A DNA stretch of 64,000 bases from Panonychus citri (taxonomy: Eukaryota > Arthropoda > Arachnida > Trombidiformes > Tetranychidae), in the NCBI RefSeq assembly GCF_014898815.1, contig NW_026515445.1, positions 186,001-250,000 on the forward strand, given 5' to 3'. The stretch's first letter is position 1. Each line of letters begins with the position of its first letter. A model generated the notes under the pieces. It worked only from the letters and a program-made list of their open reading frames with translations. It ran no database searches and was not told where the DNA came from. The position numbers and the translations under genes are program-made. Shown one piece after another: positions 20,451 through 31,386 of the stretch.

Positions 20451-20935
20451 AATTAATAAAATAATGTTTCCATTTTAATTTAGGCAATGTTAACGTTGAA
20501 CTTTTATTAACTTTTTAAAGTTCAACGGCTATTTTTAATCGAGAGAAAATTCTGGAAATAACAATCAATTCGATAACTATCAGATTATCTCATTGAGTTG
20601 ATTATGATTGTGGAGGTTTTGGTTATGCCAAAGTAGGTGTTTACTTAGATACCCATTGATAATTCAGTGCAATTTCACTTCAACTCTTTAATTAGCAAGA
20701 TTGTTAAAAGGGGTAAAATTCATTTCTGCTCATTGAATAAAAACAATTAACTATTGTCCATAAAGTTACCAACTCATTGATATAACAATGAAACCCAATG
20801 ATAGTTACTCACTTGAGTTGGTCCTTTCCGTTTTCATTTCATTCATCTATTTATAAATGAAGTTTTGGTTCATCTCGAATCTTGATAGTTACTGAGGATT
20901 CGTGATTGAATGTGAGCAAACCAACAATCTGATGT
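20451..20935. other. Spacer with one array module
   Basis: Contains the spacer module copy at about 20590-20770 and the 3' flank of the type 2-like NYN gene. No gene seen. Confidence 0.5.
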
Positions 20936-22111
20936 CTATCCATTGTATAGCAATTGGTTCAATTTGGTTACTACGTATCTTAGGTCTGAAATCTCTGGAA
21001 TTATTCTGAACAAACTGGCCTTTAATTCAATTGTTTCATCATCTTCCGATCTATTGATATCCTCAATAATTCGAGCGGTCGATTGAAGTGTATATGGTCG
21101 GTAAAAAGCGATAACATCTTCGTTCTGCCAAAAAATTTCGATCTCAATTTGGAAATGTTTCTTGATAAATTTACTATTTTGTCTTTTGCTATTTCCCGAT
21201 TTTAAACCGATAACGAGGATACAAGGAAGCATTGAGATCCATTTTAAACAGCTAATTGGACTGTTCGATGGCCACCATGAACTCGTGCGTTCACGTTCTA
21301 ATGAGACTTCGATGATAAACAATTTCTTTAGAAATGTACTATGGAAATTGAGATCAAATAGTTTTTCAATCACATAATCTGGAGGCTCTCGAACATGCTG
21401 TGCAATTATCGAATGTCCAAAAAATTTGTTTCTCACATCAACTGCTAATTTGGCCATATCTTCACACTCGAAGTTTACCCAACAACAGGAATGAGAAAGG
21501 TCCAAGAAAATGGCGTCTTTTAGACCTCCGATAAAACAGAAAAGTTCTTGTATGATTCTCAACTTTTCTTCTTGAATGATACTCTTATTGCTTATCAAAG
21601 GTCCAGTTAATTTAACCGCAACTATGTCCAAACGTTCAACTATTGATCTCAGTCCATTATCGGTAATCAGAAAAGTTTCATCAGCAACTGCATCCAGCAA
21701 ATGGGAATATGAATGATCAAGATGAACTGTAATTATATCAATGTCATAGTCTCTTTTTAATTGGTCTAAACATTTTATGTAATCTGAATCACCACTAATT
21801 AGTACAACTGTTGATTTTTTATTGAAAACATCAACAAAATCATTGATTAAATCAATAATCTTCAAATCAGCTGAGTTCAAGCCTTTAGGAACTTTTTTCA
21901 CCTTCACTTTATTATGAGCAAGTTCAAAAATTGTATCTTCACTTAAATTTTTAGCAAATACACAAGTAAATTGTATTTCATTTAATTTTTTGGGAGCAAT
22001 TATTTCACAACGAATTGAATTAACTAAATTGTTCACATTATTTGTTGGTATGTTTTCAATATCCCAGAAAATCGCAGTGGGTTTTAAGACACAAAATTCA
22101 CTCATAAACAT
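20936..22111 (-). CDS. NYN-domain (PIN-like) RNase, divergent type 2
   Basis: Single exon, 391 aa; the start could be Met1 or Met3 (MFMSEF). NYN domain at about 10-155 with IFWDIENI (D17), NSADLKII (D82) and LISGDSDY (D108, D110), all acidic positions kept. RRM-like region from about 168 (IVAVKLTGPL) with CCWVNFECEDMAKL; a second from about 295 (LPCILVIGLKSG). It differs clearly from the other two type 2 genes and is the most diverged member of the minus-strand array. No signal peptide or membrane helix. Confidence 0.83.
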   Translation of the reverse strand: MFMSEFCVLKPTAIFWDIENIPTNNVNNLVNSIRCEIIAPKKLNEIQFTCVFAKNLSEDTIFELAHNKVKVKKVPKGLNSADLKIIDLINDFVDVFNKKSTVVLISGDSDYIKCLDQLKRDYDIDIITVHLDHSYSHLLDAVADETFLITDNGLRSIVERLDIVAVKLTGPLISNKSIIQEEKLRIIQELFCFIGGLKDAIFLDLSHSCCWVNFECEDMAKLAVDVRNKFFGHSIIAQHVREPPDYVIEKLFDLNFHSTFLKKLFIIEVSLERERTSSWWPSNSPISCLKWISMLPCILVIGLKSGNSKRQNSKFIKKHFQIEIEIFWQNEDVIAFYRPYTLQSTARIIEDINRSEDDETIELKASLFRIIPEISDLRYVVTKLNQLLYNG

Positions 22112-23635
22112 GATGAAAGTTGAGAATCGTTGGAAACAATTAAATCATTAAGGTAAACCATTGGTTTTTCAAAATAACGATTTAATCAACGATTACCTAG
22201 AAATAATCTGAGCAAACGCCCATCAAAAATTGATAATAAAAATAATATCAATTAATTTGATTCCATAAGAGAAATTTTTATAATATTGTATTATATTCTC
22301 AAGAAATTTTATTCATTACAATTAAGTACCTTTACTCGATCACACTTTTATTTTTAGGTCGGATTTTCGTGCAAAACTTTCTGATCTACCTAATACATTG
22401 ATCATTGAATAACAAATCGTCTGATGTATTGAATTAACCTTAAATCAAATCAAATTATTTTATTCATTTAATTTTCCACCTTAACTGTAACAATATTTTC
22501 ATTCAATTAATTCAATTCAGAGCTGACGAAAATGTATCAATGAATAACTATTAACGTGATAGCTATCAGATTATCTTATCTGCTTTCTCGCTTAAGATTT
22601 ATTGAATAAACTAAAATTATCTTTCAAGCTGAATACAAAATTTAAAAAGAAATGGAAAAAGAGAATTGATCAATTGATTGGAAGTGATAGAAACTCAATG
22701 AGAAAGGTGTTTTTTATACCTGTCACATACAACTATTATCTATTCAAATAATTAATTGCTAAGCAACTAATTCTCATTGGAAAATTCAGATAAAGCGGTA
22801 ATCCAAGATGGCGTCCAATTTTGGCGCTATTTTATATAAAATAGGTCAAATTTTCGTATATCTCGATTTAAATCTGAAAAATAGCAAAAATTTCTGTTTG
22901 AAATTTGAAATTTTTTCTTCTGTGCTATTATCAACTCCATGAAAGTCTCATGTAAAAAAATCTGATTCCAATCTCAATCGAATGAAATTTTATAACAATT
23001 TTAATCGAAAGGGGGAAGAGTTTTAATCAGATTGAAATCATGCTTTTTGTTGAACCCATGTTAAATTTCCGTAAAGAGAAAGGGTAAAAATTGACCTTTT
23101 TAGTCTCAAAATTTATCACCATATTGGATTTTGTCCAAACTTCATTTTCGTGATAAGTAAGTGAGCTGATTCGTTTGCAATAGAAATTATTAATAAGTTA
23201 CTGAAGTGACCGCAATCGATTGAGACCCGGTCATGTTTGAAAGCCCTATTACCACAGTACGTAGATCAAGATCAGGTAGGTCAAGATTATGTTTAGGATA
23301 AGTTGAAAGTCCAGAATGGCTACAGTTTCAACTGAATTAACTCTTTGATTTCTGATTTATTCTTTTCTAAAAATAATTCTTCAGTCACTTCAATTGGTAA
23401 TTTAGACTTTATTTTGTTAAAGCTGTTATTATCGATTAAATCAATTGATTAGTTGGCATAAATTAACATTTAAATCACCTATGAGAATTAGTCACAAACA
23501 AACAGACACAATGTTACCTTTATTTTTGATTAATTTGCATTTGGTTTATACATAAAATTCATTTGAATAAATGGTTTATCGTTTATTAGTATCTCTTACA
23601 CGAGTTTTAATGACACGAGTACTGTAATTAATAAG
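22112..23635. other. Repeat mosaic
   Basis: Contains a short type 1 NYN remnant (about 22412-22448), an inverted copy of the small secreted gene's promoter region (about 22650-22775, matching 25590-25720), the larger dispersed repeat (22792-23268) and one copy of the IR 3' flank module (23270-23635). No intact gene. Confidence 0.6.
22792..23268. repeat. Dispersed repeat, larger copy
   Basis: About 475 bases; the right half matches 15524-15718 in reverse. The ends are similar when read inward (GCGGTAATCCAAGATGGCG and GGGCTTTCAAACATGACCGG), as expected for a TIR element. No coding frame. Target duplication not resolved by eye. Confidence 0.55.
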
Positions 23636-24548
23636 TGATTGGACTAAATGACCCATCAGCTCTGATAATCATACGTTTCTTATCACTGTTAGGATCTAGA
23701 AGATTCTAATGTAACGTCAACCCTAAGTACATCGTTAGAATCAATTAGTTGATTCCCCTCTTTGTCGTCAAGGTGAATTTACCTATGTCACCTTGACAAA
23801 GGTAACCTTTTGTATATAAAGTCTGTGTAGACAATGTACAAAAAACTCACTTAACAAGTTCACTCTCTGTATCAAAGTTAACCCTCACCCTTTATATTAC
23901 CTTTGTACCGTTTGCTACCATTTATACACATCTATTAATAATAAAGTTACTTTCTAATTTTAAAGTAATAAGTAATAGTTTTAATTATTTAGTAAGATCC
24001 GTTCTAAACTGAAACAGTCACCATCGATATTTTTATGGAAAAATAATGCACCTAGTCTTTCAAAATAATGACCCGAACCAACATGATATAAAAAATTACT
24101 TTTTTGAGCGGGTTAGAAATATGAATAAGCCAAATTTACCTTTGATGTTTGCCAATAATATCATGCCACTTACAATAAAATTTAAATATAGCTATAACGT
24201 TAACGCCTTTTTGAAAGGATGAAACAATTGACTTATTAACCGTTTCATAGATATATTCATCGAGTGCTTGAAAGCTTATGGGATAGAATGGGTTTTTCAA
24301 GCTCAAAGATTCTTTCTCAGAAGTTAAATCAGACCACGTATTCAATGGTGCTGGACGTGAAGCTATCGAATACTGTTTAGTAAACGATGCAGAAAATGAA
24401 TGTAATATGTAATGAACTAAGAAAGAGCATGTTAGAAATACTAATAACCCAAATTTACCTTTGATATTTGCGAAGAGATACTTTATGATAGAAGGTGGAT
24501 AAAGAGTAGAAACATCACTTCCGATATCTGATCGATCAAAATAAACTA
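23636..24548 (-). pseudogene. IR-like pseudogene with deletion, rearrangement and LTR insertion
   Basis: Pieces of the IR-like gene in minus orientation. A fragment of the SFSPIT region joins directly to the RMIIRAS region (internal deletion). The latter is broken by the solo LTR at 23687-24016. Then come YHVGS-type sequence, a misplaced KGKFGLFIF segment, the S2 region, M3 and the first-helix loop. The frame at 24136-24345 is one such piece. Not functional. Confidence 0.85.
23687..24016. mobile_element. Solo LTR of a retrotransposon, 330 bp
   Basis: The insertion starts TGTTAGGATC and ends CTGAAACA (TG...CA termini), with a TATATAAAG box and an AATAAA signal inside, as in an LTR. It is flanked by 5-bp near-direct repeats ATCAC (23682-23686) and GTCAC (24017-24021). 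The intact IR-like paralogs have GTCAC once, so one copy has mutated. No internal retrotransposon sequence remains. Confidence 0.82.
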
Positions 24549-25330
24549 GACAGGTAACATAATCGTTTCTCTCCGGTGTAATTCAGTTGCAAACAATTAA
24601 ACAAAAGGATTCTAAAATTTGATATTTTTATGCTCCTTCTGTATTGTAACGACTAGTTTGAACGAAATTCGCAGTTATGAAGACTAAATTTGTTTATGAT
24701 AATACTGTTTGAGATTGTTTGGTATAAATTAACAAGTTAATCATCTGTGAGAATTAGTCACAAACAAATAGACACAATGTTTTTAGTACCTTTATTTTTG
24801 ATTAATTTACATTTTGTTTACATTTGAAACTCATTTGTATAAATAGTGTATCGTTTATAAGTATCTCTCACTTGAGTTATAATGACACGAGTACTGTAAT
24901 TAGATAATTAACCCGTTCGAGGGTTAAATGAAATTAATCACGGAAAGATATTGTATATACTCTCAACTTATCCTAAACAGAAACTTGGATCTCAACAATA
25001 TTATCATAAATAAACCAAGTTTTCATAGTTGCGAGTTTCGTTCAAACTAGTCGTTACACTACAGAAGGAGCATAAAAATGACAGTTTTTAGGATCCTTTG
25101 TTTTAATTGTTTGCAACTAAATCAAACCGAAGAGAAAGGATTAAGTTACCTGTCTAGTTAGTTTTGGCGAAAATTAGATCAAAAATTAAGTTACAACGGT
25201 TTGGTTGCATGCTCGAGACTTGGTTTGGAACAAACTACTGAGTGACAATCAATTAAAGTTGATTTAGTAATAATCTGAGCGAATCGAAGATTTCATTTCG
25301 AAAAATCGAAATTTGCTGGAACGTTAATCT
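24549..25330. repeat. Inverted and dispersed IR-flank repeats
   Basis: About 24549-24690 is an inverted copy of about 25010-25165 (landmarks CGACTAGTTTGAACGAAA and TTTTTATGCTCCTTCTGT). A third copy in the same orientation as the second lies at about 27930-28170. Between them (24690-24960) is an IR 3' flank module. Nothing coding. Confidence 0.7.
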
Positions 25331-25661
25331 TGGTCCGATTTTCACCAAATTTTGGTCTCTTTCTTTCAGTCTTTGGTCTATCTTTCTTACGATCTCTTTC
25401 TTTTAGTCTCTTTCTCTTTTTTCATCCTTTCCTCTCTTTCTCTCAGTTGCTCTCTCCTTTTTGTGTCTTTTCTCTTTCTTTCTTGCAGTTTTTTCTCTTT
25501 CTCTCAGTCTCTTTTTCCAGCATACACGAGCTCAGGTGTCACTGTCGCTACAGTTTACCTAGTATAATAATGACTTATTTAATGACGCAAAAACAATGTA
25601 TGAGTTGTTGCTTAGCAATTAATGTTAATTATTTGAATAGACAATAGTTGTATGTGATAGG
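25331..25661. other. CT-rich tract and promoter-proximal DNA
   Basis: A long TCTCTTTCTTTC-type tract (25360-25530). Translated frames over it are low complexity and not genes. The right end leads into the TATA box of the secreted-peptide gene. Confidence 0.6.
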
Positions 25662-25670
25662 TATAAAAAG
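25662..25670 (+). promoter_or_regulatory. TATA box of the small secreted-peptide gene
   Basis: TATAAAAAG lies 117 bases before the ATG at 25779, leaving room for a start site about 30 bases downstream and a leader of about 85 bases. A partial inverted copy of this promoter region lies at 22650-22775. Confidence 0.65.
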
Positions 25671-25778
25671 GAACCGTTCTCATTGAGTTTTTATCACTTT
25701 CAATCAATTGATCAATTCATCAACAAGTTCTCAAAAACTTTATTATTTTTCGTGTTCAAGTAAACCTTTTCATTCATC

Positions 25779-25961
25779 ATGAATTTCAATATCTTCCAAG
25801 TCATCATGGTTCTCGTTGCCTTAATCGGAGCTTTTTCGGTCGGTGTTCAGAGTTCCTTTATTTCTGGTCCTTCAAGAACAGTGCGAAGTGCTGTCTATCG
25901 TAATGATAAATCCGCTACATTATCTAAAAGGGTTGCTGGCGAAGACCGCATCCTTGGTTAA
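25779..25961 (+). CDS. Small secreted peptide precursor, possibly frameshifted
   Basis: 60-codon frame. A strong signal peptide (residues 1-25, hydrophobic VIMVLVALIGAFSVGV) is followed by a short basic peptide with a Lys-Arg at the end of ATLSKR. Right after this the +1 frame continues without a stop to 26061 with another Lys-Arg (ASLVKR) and a Tyr/Asp/Glu-rich tail (NYYSDFLDEEDD). This suggests an original precursor of about 95 residues with two dibasic cleavage sites and a one-base deletion near 25926-25935. It would be secreted, perhaps a peptide hormone or effector-like product; not recognised. It has its own TATA box and poly(A) signal. Confidence 0.55.
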   Translation: MNFNIFQVIMVLVALIGAFSVGVQSSFISGPSRTVRSAVYRNDKSATLSKRVAGEDRILG

Positions 25962-26094
25962 ACGAAACAGTCCGAAATTTACAACCACAAAATTCAACCA
26001 ACACAACTACTATTCTGACTTCCTCGATGAGGAAGATGATATACATGGGTTTCATTCTTAATGTCTTTGTAATGTGACTACTGAAGAAATGAAC

Positions 26095-26100
26095 AATAAA
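26095..26100 (+). terminator. Poly(A) signal of the secreted-peptide gene
   Basis: AATAAA 34 bases after the stop of the longer (+1) frame at 26061. Confidence 0.6.
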
Positions 26101-26418
26101 ATTACCTTAATTAACTGAAATTCGTTTTTTTTTATTTTATGTTAAATTCTGTATTAAGATTGAAAGTAATTCAAGTTCATTCAACAAATCCTACGCGAAA
26201 AAAGTAAATAAGATAATCTGATAGCTATTACATTGATAGTTATTCACCTGTGAAAATTAGTCACAAACAAATAGACACAATGTTATTAGTACCTTTATTT
26301 TTGATTTATTTTTGTGACATTTTTTTACATTTGAAACTCATTTGTATAAATAGTGTATCGTTTATAAGTATCTCAAATCTTTCTCGGGTGTTCATGACGA
26401 GAATACTCATACATCTGG
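26101..26418. other. IR 3' flank module copy and AT-rich DNA
   Basis: About 26240-26400 matches the repeated IR 3' flank (TAGTCACAAACAAATAGACA landmark). The frame starting at 26250 is within this repeat and is not a gene. Confidence 0.6.
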
Positions 26419-26481
26419 ACCACATTCAGATTTTCAATATCCCAATAAACACCACAATCGATGTTGCTATTTGCTGAAATG
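26419..26481 (-). pseudogene. Type 1 NYN N-terminal fragment
   Basis: About 60 bases read, on the minus strand, as the type 1 start region with DCGVYWDIENLNV. There is no continuation on either side. Confidence 0.75.
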
Positions 26482-26819
26482 TTTTTTTAAAACAAATCGG
26501 AATGGAGTGTATTTATAATAATAGTTGAACTGAATTCATCTTATTGATTTTATTTTCCACCATAACAATGGCAATATTTTCATACAATTAATTCAATTCA
26601 AATCTGACAGAAAACCTTGTGAACAACTATCAATGTGATAGCTATCAGATTATCTTATCTATTATTAATAGTTTATTGTATTGTATGAAAATATTGCCAC
26701 AGTTAAGGTGGAAAATGAAATGAATAAAATAATTTGATTTTATTTAAGGTTAATTCAATACATCAGACGGTTTTTTAAATCTCACGGATTTGGTTGTAAC
26801 ATAATCTTTGTTTCTCAAC
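26482..26819. repeat. Inverted repeat DNA shared with 22405-22590
   Basis: Two stretches here match 22455-22590, about 26550-26660 directly and about 26680-26780 in reverse, forming a local inverted pair around 26665. No gene. Confidence 0.55.
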
Positions 26820-26910
26820 ATCGTTTGCATCTTCACCGCCCTGTTAACAGTTCTCGCTTTGATAATATATTTTGCTCGATCAGATATCGGAAGTGCTGAT
26901 TCTACCCATA
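26820..26910 (+). pseudogene. IR-like first-helix fragment, opposite strand
   Basis: Reads as VCIFTALLTVLALIIYFARS followed by DIGSADST, the first membrane helix and following loop of the IR-like family. It is on the plus strand, opposite to all other copies, and has no continuation. Confidence 0.85.
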
Positions 26911-28589
26911 GAGAGTTGTTATCTGTTTGTATTAATAAACAAATCTATGAGCTTAGAAACCCTACTCTATTCCATAAACCTTCTGACATTCAGCAAATAA
27001 GGTATGAGTGGTAATGTTTGGCAGTAAATTTTTCAAATCGAAATTGCGACAAAAAGACTTGACCTGTGGCACCAAAATTAGGTTATTCTAACGAAAATTT
27101 AACGGGCATTATTTTGGTACTAAATTAAAGTTAATTGAAAATCAGTTGTTTTTCAAAATGGTTCCTAATAGAGGTCACGTCCAAGCTCTCATAATAATTT
27201 TTCCTAGTCGCCATCCTGAATTAAGTTTATATCAATAAGCCGATAGACTGCAAAGTTCTGAGACACCTCTGAGGTCAGTCTATAGAGTTGTGCCAAAAGT
27301 CAGGAATGAAAAAATTTCATTTATTACCCTGATTGCGGCCAAAAACTGACGAAAACGACGGCGCAAAATTTAAACCAATTTACACGACTAGCCGATTGGA
27401 CTGATTCGCAACGGGAATTGGCCACTAAATTTAATATTTGTGTCACTTACTAGTCGAGAGCTTATATCTTATTAATCTTTACCTATGACTTTGCATTCTT
27501 GCAATTATCTTGTTTCAATTTGAGGATTTTTTCTCAAATTTAAATCACAAAATTAATATTAAATATCTTTCCGTGATTAATCTCTGTTAACCTTTGAACG
27601 GGTTAATTATCTAATTACAGTACTCGTGTCATTATAACTCAAGTAAGAGATAATTATAAACGATACACTATTTATTCAAATGAATTTTATGTATTAACCA
27701 AATGCAAATTAAACAAAAATAAAGGTAACCTTTTGTATATTTGTTTGTGACTAATTCTCACAGGTGATTAAATTGTTATTTTATACCAATTAATCAATAG
27801 ATTTAATCGACAATAACAACTTTAACGAAAATAAAGTCTAAATTACCAATTGAAGACTTATTTTTGAAAAAGAATAAGGCAGAAATAAAACTAAAATTCA
27901 GTAGCTTTTCAGTTCGGAACTGTAGCTATTCTGGACTCTCAACTTATCCTAAACAGAAACTTGAATCTCAACAATATTATCATAAATAAACCAAGTTTTC
28001 ATAGTTGCGAGTTTCGTTCAAACTAGTCGTTACACTACAGAAGGAGCATAAAAATGACAGTTCTTAGAATCCTTTGGTTTAATTGTTTTCAACTAAATTA
28101 CACCGAAGAGAAAGGATTAAGTTACCTGTCTAGTTAGTTTTGGCGACAATTAGATCAAAAATTAAGTTATAACGGTTTGGTTGCATGCTCGAGACTTGGT
28201 TTGGAACAAACTATCGAAAAATTTGAAAATCAAAATTCTCTGGAACGTTAATTTTGATCTCTTTCTTTCAGTCTTTGCTTTTATCAAAGTTGATATTGTT
28301 GATTAAATCTATTGATTAATTGGTATAAATTAACAATTTAATCACCTGTGAGAATTAGTAACAAACAAATAGACACAATGTTTTTAGTACCTTCATTTTT
28401 GATTAATTTACATTTTGTTTACATTTGAAACTCATTTGAATAAATAGTGTATCGTTTATAATCATCTCTTACTTGAGTTATAATGACACGAGTACTGTAA
28501 TTAGATAATTAACCCGTTCAAAGGTTAACAGAGATTAATCAAGGAAAGATATTTAATATTAATTTTGTGACCCAATCAACAGAAGAAAT
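26911..28589. other. Repeat-rich, no gene seen
   Basis: Holds an inverted copy of the IR 3' flank (about 27590-27880), the third copy of the 25010-type repeat (27930-28170) with its extension (28170-28290), and a direct IR 3' flank copy (28290-28589). About 26940-27460 matches nothing else I could find in the window. Confidence 0.55.
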
Positions 28590-29806
28590 TTAAATCGATT
28601 TAAATTTGATGAGAAAAATTTCGAATAGAAATAAGATAATTGCAAGAATACAAAGTGATAGGTAAAGATACATTAGATCAGTGAAATTAGAATAAGTGAT
28701 TGGACTAAATGACCCTTCAGGTTGAGCACCTAATTCCTCATAACGCCAACACATTGGAAAGAGAATTCTCTCAATTTTCGGAGTATCATGAGTTTGGAGC
28801 ATCTTTTAAAACCCACGGTCCAAAGCTTTTGTTCAAAACCAGAATAAGAAGCTCTGATAATCATACGTTTCTTGTCACCATCGATATTTTTATGGTAAAA
28901 TAATGAAGCTAATCTTTCAAAATATTGACTCGAACCAACATGATATAAAAAATTACTTTTTTGATTTTTAGGGAGATTATAAGTCATAATATAGTGCTGT
29001 TTACAATAAAATCTCAGCATAGCTATAACGTTAACGTCTTTTTGAAAGGATGAAACAATGGACTTATTAAACGTTTCATAGATATATTTATCGAACGCCA
29101 TAAGGCTCACAGGATAGAATGGGTTTTTTAAGCCGATTGATTCATTTACAAAGCGATAACAACTCTCTTTGTGTGCTGAACAATTGATTTCTTTCCGAGA
29201 AGTTAAATCAGACCACGTATTCAATGGTGCTGGACGTGAAGCTATCGAATACTGTGTAGTAAACGATGTGGAAAATAAATGTAATATGTAATGAACTGAG
29301 AAAGAGCAGGTTAGAAATATGAATAACCCAAATTTACCTTTGATGTTTGCCAAGAGATACTTTATGATCGAAGGTGGATAAAGGGTAGAAACATCACTTC
29401 CGATATCTGATTGAACAAAATATATTATCAAAGCGAGAACTGTTAACAGGGTGATGAAGATGCAAACTGAATAGTTGATTATCTCAAGTGAAGATAATAT
29501 TCCTTTGTTAATTACATCAGTTGACGAGTTTGGGTATATGTTTAAAAAGACACAACTGACACCTCCGACTACCGGTCCGACTGATATATTGATTTCTGTG
29601 CCATCCAGAAAAGATAAAGATCCATCCGGAAAAATCATATCCACTTTACCTGATTTGAGGAGCGAAATATCATCGTACTCACCATCTGAGTTGTTAACAA
29701 ATAGTTTGGGAACATTATTTATATGTAGTATATTTTTGACGATAAAATCTTGAAAGTGAGGTGGAAAAGTTGATAGAACTTTCAAAATATTTTGAGAATT
29801 ATTCAT
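28590..29806 (-). pseudogene. IR-like channel gene with a single frameshift
   Basis: A full-length copy of the 405-aa IR-like gene starts at 29806 (MNNSQNILKV) and reads normally to about residue 332, where one base is missing near 28803-28812. The correct frame continues from there to the usual end at 28590 (LYLSLCILAIILFLFEIFL). Flanks are the standard IR modules. Otherwise as intact as its paralogs, so it may be a very young pseudogene or carry a sequence error. Confidence 0.85.
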
Positions 29807-30439
29807 TTCGTATCACAATAAGAAAATATCATCAGAAATTCATAACATCAAGAATTTTAACTGAGTGCGTCGAGTAGAAAACAACAACTGATCAAATAAT
29901 TTTGACGATTTTAAGTTTATCATCTAAACCGATATTCCGAATTGTCCAGCTATTATTTTTTATGATTTTTTGGCGCCAAAGTAATGATATAATCATTAAA
30001 TTTTGACGATTTCTTTATATTTGTATAAAATGAAACAAAGTTATTAAATTAACAGTTTTTAAAAAGATTCAATATTAAAATTACATCAAAAAAAGATTAG
30101 AATAGTAAAGCCAATAGACATAAAACACGAAATGACTTTTTCTTCAATAACCATTATTATCCACTAAGAATAATCAAATTATTTAATTTTTTTGATAGAA
30201 TATTAGGTGAAATCGATTGTGAAGAATTGATCGACTTTGGAACGATGTCCTGCAGAACTTAAATTTCTGATAGAAATTGAAGATTCAAAGATATCAATAA
30301 TAAGTACAGACAAATTTGATGGATTAATACAAGTTTCCTCACGAACGGGATGAATTTCTTTAACAATGAACTTTCCAATAACATAATTGGGTGAATAACT
30401 AACATATCCAACTTATTGCACTTAAACATTACTTATGAT
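29807..30439. other. IR 5' flank module followed by NYN-derived remnant
   Basis: 29807-30250 matches the 5' flank of the other IR-like genes. About 30300-30420 matches 35640-35760, a decayed NYN RRM-like segment. Confidence 0.6.
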
Positions 30440-30800
30440 TTCGCAGCTAAGTTATTAGGTATTCCAAGGATCTTAAAAGCGGTTAAGTTCACACGATCAG
30501 CTATTGATACCAATCCATTTGGTGTAATCATGTGAGTTTCATCAGCAATTGCGTCAAGTAAACAGGAAAATGAATCTTCCCTATGACTCCCTAATTAACA
30601 CGAAGACACTTTGATCTTTGAAAATTGAAACGAATTCATCAATAAACTCAATCAATTTGAGATCCGAGGTGTCACCGCCTTTTCAAAACTTTATATATCA
30701 ATTGAGTTATCGACCAGAACGAAATTTTTTTCATCACCAATTGTACCTTCAGCAAAAACAAAAGTAAACTTCACTTCATTCAACTTTTCAACAAACTCAT
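30440..30800 (-). pseudogene. Type 2 NYN fragment
   Basis: Minus-strand pieces of the type 2 NYN gene, including the LLDAIADE region and the DLKLIEFIDEFVS region. The ITGDGDF segment is deleted and there are several frame breaks. The same deletion occurs in the copy at 32784-33640, so one is derived from the other. Confidence 0.82.
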
Positions 30801-31386
30801 GCATAGCAACAATCTTTGAAACTGCTATCAATAACTTATTGATTACTCACCTGTGAGAATTAGTCACAAACAAACAGACACAATGTTACCTTTATTTTTG
30901 ATTAATTTGAATTTGGTTTATACAAAAAATTCATTTGAATAAATGCTGTATCGTTTATTAATATCTCTTACACGAGTTTCAATGACACGAGTACTGTAAT
31001 TATATAATTGATCTGTTCAAGGGTTAACAGAGATTAATCACGGAAAGATATTTAATATTAATTTTGTGATTTAAATTTGATGAGAAAAACTTCGAATTGA
31101 AACAAGATCTCTTTATACATGTATTAGGTTGACTAAGAATTAGTGCCGGTTTTTTGATTATCGAATCTTTAATTGTAATTATCTCATTGATTATAAAGGA
31201 TTTTAATTTGATTGTTTCGACTAAATAATTAATTAGACTATCAACAATGATTAGCGCGATAATTAAAAGTTTCTAAATCAGTTAATTAATTATCTTAATT
31301 GTTGACCATTTTCGACGTAAATCGAACATTTTTTATAATTTGGCCTTAAAATCGACCTGACTGACCTAAAGTGACGCAAAATATTA
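30801..31386. other. IR 3' flank module and AT-rich DNA
   Basis: 30840-31110 is another IR 3' flank copy, ending in the first few bases of an IR 3' coding end. The rest is AT-rich with nothing recognised. Confidence 0.55.
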
